Below, in pieces: positions 55,803 through 64,000 of a stretch of DNA of 64,000 nt (position 1 is the stretch's first letter; the number at the start of each line of letters is the position of its first letter). Where the stretch lies: positions 379,369 through 443,368 of the forward strand of contig MNCI01001300.1 in the NCBI GenBank assembly GCA_015680685.1. The letters run 5' to 3'. The translations under genes were made by a program, and so were the position numbers. The notes under the pieces are model-generated. The model had not been told where the DNA came from. It was given only the letters and a program-made list of their open reading frames with translations, and searched no databases. The DNA is from Gnetum montanum. Lineage: Eukaryota; Streptophyta; Gnetopsida; Gnetales; Gnetaceae.

Positions 55803-57420
55803 ATGGCTGAATTGAGCAATGAAAATATATTAAAGTAAAAACCTCAATTAGTCCAAAGAATTTTTAAAAACATGTGAATGATCCTGAAACCTCCTATTGT
55901 GATAAAATTTCATCAAGATAAACTAGGATAATGACAAGATAGTCATGGATAATTTTGCAAAGAACCTCGAGAAGCTACACCTACCAACTTTGAGGAGGCT
56001 TTGTCTAATCAAGGCTTCATCAAGGACTTGGAAAATTGTAAACCCTTGTTACTGCAACACTCATAGTATACTTATGAAAAGAAAAAGAATCATAATATGA
56101 TTATGAAGTAGGAGTACGAGTGCATACATGCTGGAATATAGGTAGGAATTTCTCCTAGACACTCCCATTGCTATAACATGAACAATTCTAGGGGAAGGAG
56201 ATCCACACATCTTTGTTTGTGGAGCCTAACCTATACCTATGGTGAACTAAAGTAGTCCATCATCCTACCTTTTTCTTATCTTCATTTGAATAGAGGTGTT
56301 AATAACTTGGATGAGCCATGATTTCCATGGACTTGCTAAGGTTAAATTCATGAAGTAGTTTGCATCCCACCTAAAAGCATCAAGGAGAGTATCATCAAAA
56401 AGGTTAATATGGCTAACATTCCCATATTTAGTAGATAGTTTAATAATGATCTGCAGCTCCATGTCCAAATAGTTTTCCACTTAGATGAGCTACAAGGATT
56501 AAATAGTAAGTGGAAAAACCTCTGTCTTTTTCCCCATACATTTATTGATTATGCTAGAACATGATATCAATCTTAGCTATCCAATTCCATCTCTTCTTAA
56601 GTAGACATGTTAAAAGCTTTTAATGCCATATTTTAATCTTATGCTTGAGTTACAAACCTTAGAAAGAAGATAGCAAGATAGAAGTAGAATACCAATGAAT
56701 GATTAGATGTGGCCATAGAATGGTACAATTACTTGGATAATCAATGTTGAAATCATAGGTTTAGAAAACATGACTAATTAATGTACCTAGTAGAAGCACT
56801 ACAACCAAAAACTCATGAAAAGGTAGATATGCAAGTCATGAAGCATGTCTATTAGATGTGTATGGCTTAAATTATTGTTGTGTTAGTTGTTGTAGCTAAA
56901 TTGGGACGTGAATGACATAAGCATGTAAATCTAGAGAAAGCCAACATAAATCCCTAATGTTAGAAGGATGTAAAGAACATTGAATATAAGATTCAACCAT
57001 TTGATGTTGTCAAAGCCCTTGTTCAGGAAAGCATGAAAATGAATAAAACTTTGAAAGACCTTTCCAATGTTGTTGACAAGGTTTGGGATGTTGTTGTCCA
57101 AAATGGCATTTCGTACCATTATAGGATGGAATTTTAAATTATCCATGGTAGAAACATGTTAAATTCCATAATTCAAGGTACTACCCTCATTTTCCATCAT
57201 CATACACTATTGGAAAGTACCATAACAATCATGTTCCTTCAATGGAAAGAAATTTATCATCTCATTAATGTATTTTTATAAGAGAAAGAAGAACAAGAAG
57301 GTCTATGTGGGTTTATGCTTATCTCCTTCACAATCATCTTTAGAGAAATGAAACCAAGGAGGATATGCTTCTAAATAATAAGTTCAGCAATTAGCCTTGA
57401 ACTTAGTCATGGAAAAGGAA
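55803..57420 (+). pseudogene. gag of element D
   Basis: Starts at ATG 55,803 (MAELSNENILK). The core at about 56,500-56,960 reads WKNLCLFPHTFID, FNAIFQSYAQVTNLRKKI and MYLVEALQPKTHEKVDMQV. The first two align with DWKKLKMFP and FNDKYQTYFGVANLR in the gag of E. Further on, a stretch KALVQESMKMNKTLKDLSNV (about 57,008) looks helical. Many in-frame stops are present. It is followed by no zinc knuckle or protease that I can see. Confidence 0.65.
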
Positions 57421-60300
57421 CCCTTCACATAATGGCTTGAGTGGTATAGTATGGTTTGTTTGTTGGTTTACATTTTGATGTGCTTTAATAAAGTTCAAGT
57501 ATGTAGTTATTTATTTTTCTATTTTTAAGCTTAATAATTAATGATTCATAAGCTTCTAGGTTTTGAAGTGTGTTTGTAAGTGTCTATGAAAAACTAGTTC
57601 GTGTGCTTTTTGAATGCTCACCCAATAAGCTAATGGTGGATGGGTGAGTTACATACATGATGATGATGTGAGAGTGCTAAATGAGTCCAAAGTATAATCT
57701 TGATCAATGGAAGTCTCACACAACAAAATTCATCCACTTTTCTACTATCCATTATTAGTGAACCAAGCTTCAATTTAGTGGGGAGATTCAACTTACACTC
57801 TAACTTGTTAAATCTACTACTAATAGAACCATGGATAAGTGGTGGCTCCATAGCCTAAGGTGTAAGCTATAGAATCTTGTAAGATTGCCTAGCCAATATT
57901 AAGAAAAGAGTGACTATTAAGGTTCTTATAACCATTGTAATGGGTCTAATCAATGTAATTAGATCAAGGTGCATATGTTTTCCATGATCATTCTTGGTTA
58001 GAAGAGGTTCATGATATCATGGACATATGTGTGTCATGTAATAAGGGATGAATTCCCATGTTCTTGCAAGTCAAAGACTCTAGATGGTAATCTGGCACTC
58101 TAATCATTCCCATAATTTACATGCACTATCAAAAATCCTCTTATTATGAAAGAAAAAGAATAGATGAAAAAATTAAGGATGAAATGAAAAGAAAATACAA
58201 AAAAAAGAAAATGAATAAAGAAGAAGAGGTAATGGAAAGAGATGATATTCCAAGCTCTTCAGTCCATGTAAATTGGTATTTCTACCATCTTGGACTCATT
58301 CTATAATCACTTAAGTAAGATCAAAATGAGTGGTTACATCAATAATCATGTAAAGTATATCTCATGTTTAACCTATTTGCTAGATCAGTTTACCTCCAAA
58401 TGTAATATTCCAAGATAATCTCTTTCTCATCCCTACCCATGGCCATGAAGGCTTAGAATTTTCATTTTGAGTGAACTTTGGTAATATCAAATGTTTCCTC
58501 CATCTAATTTCTAAATCCATTTATTCTTATTTATAATTGCTATTAAGATTGGGATTGGTTAGTACGGTAAAATGGATGGGTGAGAGGATTTTAATAAAGT
58601 AAAATTAAGTGATCCTACTATACATACTTTCATAGATGAAGGAAAACCAAACTTTAAGCTTAACTTCTAAATGATTTGTATCATGTTGCCTTGGTTTTGA
58701 CTTCACCAATGCTTAGACCACAAACAATCAAGGCTAGATGGCACTAGTAGTAACAAGAATGACCTTATGTTTAGAAGGTAGACTTGGAGATATACCCCTA
58801 CTATGTGGATGAGTAGCAATGAAGGGATACAATAATGGATCTTTCATGGGATGTAGGATGTGCTCAGATGCTTCCATGAGCTACTTAAATGCTTAGCCAG
58901 GGATCCAGTGATGTTTTAGTTTCATCTTATTTCTCTTATCCATCATTCATTTTACATATCTTTCTTTCTACTTTATGCATTATTATGTGTGGGAGGAAGT
59001 TGAAAAAGTAAAGTGGAGGATGAGATTTGTCAATCCAAGGGGATGGACTCACATTTGATGCTAATGTCTCATTGGTTGTTGGGAATTCATAGGTGTCTCA
59101 TCAAGGTTTCAAAAGGGTAAGAAATCTAGGTGTCTACTATGGGGAGGACTCACTTGTGAATTCTTGATAATGTGACATTATGAGTGAGTGAGTGAGCTTA
59201 AGCTTATGTTTCAATGATGGCGATGGTTGCATAGTATAAAGTACTTGATTGATCTTCCACTTGTATAAGTTTCAACACTACAAGCTTCAAAGTTTAGTCT
59301 TCACAATTCTTTTCCATCTTACCTTAATTATACCTATTTGTTTGGCCTTTAGGTACTCTATTTGTCTTTCATTTTCTAACCTCATAAGTTTGGATGTCAT
59401 TTAAGATAATATTTTAATGTTTCGATCTTCTGTCTCTCTTTTTTGGCTTATTTGATTTGATGCTTGATTGGATTTTAAAATATTCATGAGCATTTTTCAT
59501 GTGGTTTAAGCTAGATGTTCTAGAACTCAATCATGGTGAAGAGGCACCAATTTGGGTATGTACTTTGTAATTTTGGTGATTATTTAAATTATTTTCATAT
59601 TATTTTTACTTATCCATGCATTCCTTAACTCCATAGTTTTTATTATGTTTCTTTTGTGTCCTTGAGGTTTATACTTATCATTGTTCCCATGGCCATTTTT
59701 TTGTAATGATGGTATAATTCCTTGGGAATCTCACTTGATTTTTACCATGTTCACAACTCTTCATGTAAGGAGGTTGTGCTTAGGATTTTTTAGACCTACT
59801 TGAAAGAGATTGAGAGATCTTAGTTCTTAGTCCATAATCTTGCAAGAGAAATACTAGTCTTGGAAGAACATGAGAAACAATATCAATCACCAAATCCAAA
59901 ACTTTTATGTGAGAGACCTCCATCAAGAGAGAGATCCAAAGGAAAATGGTCATACTCTTAATCTTTGGGTTGAGAATGTGCCTAGTAATATCTCTTGAAT
60001 GACCACTGAAAGAGTTGGCAAGAGACAATTTAAAGATGGATGACATGAAATAAGGCATAGTTGCAAATGATATGTGATAAATATATTTCCTTATGACTTC
60101 TTCCTATTCCATGTAGGCATGTCAAAATGATTTTCTCCTGTACCACCATCCCTAGCACTTCTTTGTAATATGGATTCTATGTAACATATTCATGGTATAT
60201 GTTTTACATTTGTAATTACTCCATAGCCTCTTGTCATATGTCTAGTTTTGTATCTTGGGTTTTAAAGATATGAAACTACCTTTACTTAGTCATGTGGAAA
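57421..60300 (+). other. 3' internal region of element D
   Basis: No coding sequence supported. TACTATGGGGAGGACTCACT at about 59,137 matches the spacer of E at 20,718-20,740, which ties D to the same lineage. An A/G-rich tract at 58,135-58,245 gives a spurious Lys-rich frame. The bases just before the 3' LTR (GTCATGTGGAAA) show no strong polypurine tract. Confidence 0.55.
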
Positions 60301-61566
60301 TGATGAGACATTTATTGGCAATTTGTATATTGATTGTAAGCCCTGGGTTTGGGAAGTATTTCATCTACGCTATGTTTGTAGTCTAGCATGTTCTATTGAG
60401 GTTCTTGGTCTCTTGAAATGCACCCTAACTTTCTATGTCATTTTAATGTTATGTGCATGATTCCAAGATCTTTATGATTATTCTAGATTCATTTTGTTGA
60501 TCTTTGGTTCTTTTAGCATGCACATCGGGTTTTGGCTTAAATTTGAAATTATTGGTTCAAAGTGTAGTTTGGAAGTTGTGTTAACTACCCTACGTTATTG
60601 CATTCCCTATGTTAGTGTGGGGGTGTTGATGAAACCTCTCCAAGTTTGACTTGGCCTTTTTTTTCTATAGTGTGACTAGGATTTCCTTGGGTTCCATTGA
60701 TGAAACTCTATTGATGTCTAGGCACTAATGAACCTCCTCCATTTTATTGCAAAAACTATAAATACTTAGGATGAGTTCTCACAAAAAAATTAGTCATATC
60801 ATAAGCATTACTTTAGTTTCATTTACACTTTTTGTATCCAATTTGTGTGAAGAGTTATTCCTCCCTTAGGTAAGTTTATTTCTTTCCTTGTCTCATGTGT
60901 GTCTTAAGTCATTACTTTCACAATTGTAGCTAGACTTTGTCAAAGTACTACCTTGCTTATGTAGCCAAAAACCATTTTGTCAATGCAAAGTCTAATGTTT
61001 GTGTAATGAATAAAGATCATGGTTTTCCCTTGTTCCACCATTGATAACTTAAATATTCAAACACCAAAAACATTATAAAACATTAAAATCATAAAAATAT
61101 TTATTTAATTCTCATTTTCATAAGCTACAATGATTCATCCTTATCCAAGGAGGTCATAACTATATACCATGGTATTAAGAATTTAAGGTCATAACTAAGA
61201 GTCATTTTATTACATTTCCTATGTGGTGTTGCACCTATGCCTAAGAGGAATTGCAACATGAGAATTGCACCTATCCCTGAAGAGGGATTGTGATTCATGT
61301 ATGTTTATGTTTTTTTTATTCTTATATTCATAAAATCAATCAAAATTATAAAATATAAAGTTATATATATTCTCTCTATTTTCCACCATGGTAAATGAGT
61401 TTAATTATATCATATGTATTATATTCTCTTTTATATTTCTTAAACACAATGATATACATGAGTGTTCTTGGAAATTTACTCAACATGTCTTCAAAGCTTA
61501 TGACTAGATCACATTTCTTTTTGTATGGTAAATCCCATTAGTCCAAAACTGGTGGGACCTCTATCA
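60301..61566 (+). repeat. 3' LTR of element D
   Basis: Starts TGATGAGACA and ends CCTCTATCA. Colinear with the 5' LTR, with a TATA box at 60,757-60,763. It differs from the 5' copy by many substitutions and small indels, so D is old. Confidence 0.88.
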
Positions 61567-62450
61567 TTAGGCTAGGTATTTTTTTTAATTCATTGATAAG
61601 TAAAGAACTTGAATGGTACATGACTTCTTTTGATGGGTTCATCACCTCCTTGGAGTAGTTCATCATAGTCTTTGTGAAGAGGTTTAAATATAATATCAAC
61701 AAGGGTGGTACATGAAAAAACTATTAGCCATCAAGAAGGCATCCACTGAATCCATTTCTAAGCTTATTTCTTCATTGACTTTAGCAATAATGGAGCTCAC
61801 CCATCCCCTACCTAATGATCAACTATTAGATATTTTTGAGGAAACTTTCAACAATTATATTAGAGGTAATCCAATCTATCTTTGGTAACTTAGCCTTCAT
61901 GATATCATCGCTGTAGTGAAACACATTAAGGAGGTGACCATCTAATGCAACGATCTAGAATGGATAAACTTTTGCAACAAAACTAGTAAGTCAGCTAAAG
62001 AAAGAGCTTTATAGACTGTACAATAAATAGTAGCTTTGGTGAATCAAGCTTCACTAGCATCCTCAACCACTGCCAATAATGCTAGACAAACTTCATCAAA
62101 TAAAGATAAGTAAATAATACAACCCAAAGATTAATTCAAATATCACAAGTTTCCAATATCATATACTTTGGTATACAACACACTACTAAGACACAAACAC
62201 ATAATCTTGAAATAAGTCTTGGAGTAGTCATAGGATAAATTAAAGTGCATATAGAATCTAGTCATAGATCCTTTCCAACATATGGAAAGAGATCCACTAC
62301 TCCCAAGATGGTACAATTCTAAAAAATTTTATTATTATGATTAGGATGTAAGTCATGACAAAAAAAATTGTAATGCACTCAAAGATGACATTCATGTGCT
62401 TGTGAAAAAAAGGGAGAATAATCTTTAATATACTAGTTTAACTTGACAAT
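61567..62450 (+). pseudogene. gag of element C, C-terminal part
   Basis: Continues the gag broken at 54,527. ISKELEWYMTSFDGFITSLE (about 61,592) and VKRFKYNINKG align with GVALDWY and VTRFKYNPKP of B. THPLPNDQLLDIFEETFNNY at about 61,797 aligns with HEPIPKKYLLTILKGAMNDF of B. KHIKEVTI follows at about 61,920. At about 62,325-62,410 a zinc-finger remnant YYYD-DVSHDKKNCNALKDD corresponds to CHYHQMFGHNTNTYCAL-DD of B, with Cys residues partly lost. Confidence 0.78.
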
Positions 62451-63262
62451 TAATATATGTAGATCTTCCAAGATATTTTGAATTTTCATTTAAGGTTAGT
62501 ATTTGCATTCTACCTTAAACTCATAGATAATCTTCCCAAAAACTTTTTTGTTATCTAAATGGATCCCTCTTAAACCAATCCCCACATATTCTCATAAGCT
62601 AATCCTTATAAACCAAGGAAATATTTTGTTATTAATTTCCATGAAAAAAGTTCCTCTACTCTAGCTACCTAAAAAATATTAAAAACTCAATTTTTCATAG
62701 ATCTCACACCATACTATGATTCTCCTTCTACCTCTTAAAACCCCATGAATTCTAACCATCAATCACCATTGATGAATAGGTTTCATTTACCTACTTCATC
62801 ATGCCTACTTGATTTTTCTTTTATTTCTTCTTATGTAGTGCCTCCTCATCTCATCCCTTATCCTCATCAACATCACAAGAACCATCATTACTTCCTATTC
62901 CCACACCTCTAATTCATATCCTTATTAGAGTGCAAAAGAAGCCAATTCCTAAGAAGGAAAAAGGAAAGGTTTAATCTAGCAAGCAATTCTTCCCATAATG
63001 GAAGAAAAAGTGGCATCCTTTGAGCCTCAAAATTCATATATACCTACTCTTATAACTAACTTCAACTACTTCATTATTAATTATTCCTCCAATGCCTTCA
63101 TCTTTTAAAGATTCAACATTAACACAATAGGCTTTACTCTAAATCACTTTAGTGATGAAGTCAAAAGGGAAGGATCTTTACATTGTTGACCTTATTTCTA
63201 CCTCTAATGAGCATCGTTTGACATTGGAAAGGCTCCTAAAGCTGATTACCATACTAGTAGAC
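62451..63262 (+). pseudogene. Linker and start of protease region of element C
   Basis: Decayed reading between gag and protease. A Ser/Pro-rich part (62,830-62,990) is followed by FFPIMEEKVASFEPQNSYIP (about 62,990). NTIGFTLNHFSDEVKREG at about 63,120-63,175 resembles the I-x-F-T-D-x-D-L-P-P-E-G segment that precedes the protease in Tat-like elements. The protease core itself is not recognised. The 'n' at 63,268 lies just where it would be expected. Confidence 0.5.
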
Positions 63263-63640
63263 ATTGANATATTCGGGATGCACGGAAGGAGAGCCAACAT
63301 TCACTATTGAAGGGCAAGGTTCCCCACATCATTAGTGAAATAGGAGAAGAGGAACCCCTCACGATGGGTTTCTTAGAAAATGATGTTCCTCCTCCTCACT
63401 CTAGTGAAGAGGTTAGGCATCAGGGCCTTAGATCAACGATACATATTCCAGGCTTTGATCCCCGTGAGCACCAGCTATTCACGGCAGGAAAAACTACTCA
63501 CACTAATGACGGACTCATTGATCATCACAACGATCTGGGCCGAAGCAGCCGAAGAGAAGACACGAAACATCACCATGGTGATGGATCCCCTTCTTCTTCT
63601 CCTTCATCNCACAAAGAAAACCATTGCCAATAGGTCCCAT
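63263..63640 (+). other. GC-richer segment with ambiguous bases and open frames
   Basis: Ambiguous bases stand at 63,268 and 63,609. The 340 bp between them are visibly richer in G, C and CpG than the flanks. They contain open frames in two phases: 63,307-63,633 (KGKVPHIISEIGEEEPLTM at its start, a His/Ser/Arg-rich end) and 63,380-63,646. I recognise no domain. It could be a better preserved part of element C, a different insertion, or an assembly patch. Confidence 0.4.
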
Positions 63641-64000
63641 ACTTGAGAATTATATCATCTTTACCTTGTTATATTCATGCTTTTAATCTATTTTTTATCT
63701 TTATCTTAATCATCTATGTTTGCTAATTTTATAAAATTTACACTATTTTATCTTGCTTTATTTTTTTTCTTTAGTTTATACCTTTGTCTCTAGCTTTGAT
63801 ATTTTAAAAATTATTTTCATTTAATGCTTTATTTCCATTCATTTTATACATTATCTATCAAAACTTAAAATCCATTAAAATTAAAAATCCTATTAAAACA
63901 TATAAAAGTAAAAAAAAGCATAACCATATAAAATAGAAAATCCATAAACAAAACTATTCATCATGTTAGCATAGTTTCTTGTACTATTGTTTTCAATTTC
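63641..64000. other. Non-coding, no feature recognised
   Basis: AT-rich to the right edge, no credible ORF. Confidence 0.55.

Larger units (their letters stand above)
54528..61566 (+). mobile_element. Non-autonomous gypsy element D (Athila-related, gag only)
   Basis: 7,039-bp element with LTRs of 1,209 bp and 1,266 bp. LTRs start TGATGAG and end CTATCA; a PBS of the TTGGC type follows. The internal 4.56 kb has a decayed gag related to that of E and a 3' non-coding region sharing a segment with the spacer of E, but no protease, RT or integrase. It lies inside the gag of C, whose homology resumes directly on its right. No clean target-site duplication is visible (left TCATT, right TTAGG). Confidence 0.8.

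Noticed and set aside
59780-60058. 92-codon minus-strand frame in element D
   Set aside because: No motif. It lies in the 3' non-coding region just before the 3' LTR of D and is antisense to it.
1-64000. Search by eye for host genes, tRNA, rRNA or microRNA hairpins
   Set aside because: Nothing convincing. Every protein-like segment with recognisable motifs belongs to a retrotransposon. Small RNA genes cannot be excluded without a computed search.

Overview
The window looks like intergenic DNA from a seed plant with a large, repeat-filled nuclear genome. I see no host gene. The evidence is a stack of plant-type retrotransposons: an L1-type LINE with a DUF4283-like ORF1, an RTE-clade LINE, a SIRE/Maximus-like Ty1/copia element, and two Ty3/gypsy groups resembling the Athila and Tat lineages. 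All are old and broken by stop codons, frameshifts and apparent C-to-T decay, and the background is AT-rich. Slow decay without removal would fit a gymnosperm-like genome, but the sequence does not prove the taxon.

Layout. 1-3.15 kb: an L1 LINE on the minus strand (ORF1, then ORF2 running off the left edge). 3.17-4.35 kb: an RTE LINE on the plus strand. 4.6-5.7 kb: a diverged tandem repeat. 6.5-48.7 kb: remains of a Tat-like gypsy element, called A here. Its PBS, gag and protease lie at 6.67-9.97 kb, its RT at 33.6-34.18 and 43.8 kb, and its RNase H and integrase end near 46.5 kb. A is interrupted by other elements. Copia element F (minus, 28,143 down to about 9,975) is itself split by a 12.8-kb Athila-like element E (12,679-25,492, TSD CCTCC), and its LTR holds solo LTR G1 (27,123-27,761, TSD TAAAT). 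The RT of A is split by B (34,182-43,809, TSD GTTTC). A second solo LTR, G2, lies at 50,728-51,299. From 53.1 kb to the right edge is a third Tat-like element, C, whose gag is split by D (54,528-61,566), a short Athila-related element.

Relationships. A, B and C share one primer-binding site (TGGTGCTA then AAGG) and related gag/protease sequence. B has gag and protease but no RT or integrase, so it looks like a non-autonomous partner of an A-like element. D carries a gag related to that of E, the same LTR start (TGATGA) and a similar PBS, and also has no visible pol. Both gypsy lineages are therefore present as one pol-bearing and one pol-less element.

The most unusual object is B. Its LTRs (about 2.0 and 1.7 kb) and leader consist largely of three tandem repeats (about 170-190 bp, 15 bp and 17 bp) that share a TACGCTG/CAGCGTA core. 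A separate 37-bp array occupies the place where pol would be. An unidentified, decayed, Lys-rich coding stretch on the minus strand at 28.4-31.5 kb is the best candidate for something undescribed. All elements appear dead. Boundaries given as 'about' come from homology fading out by eye.
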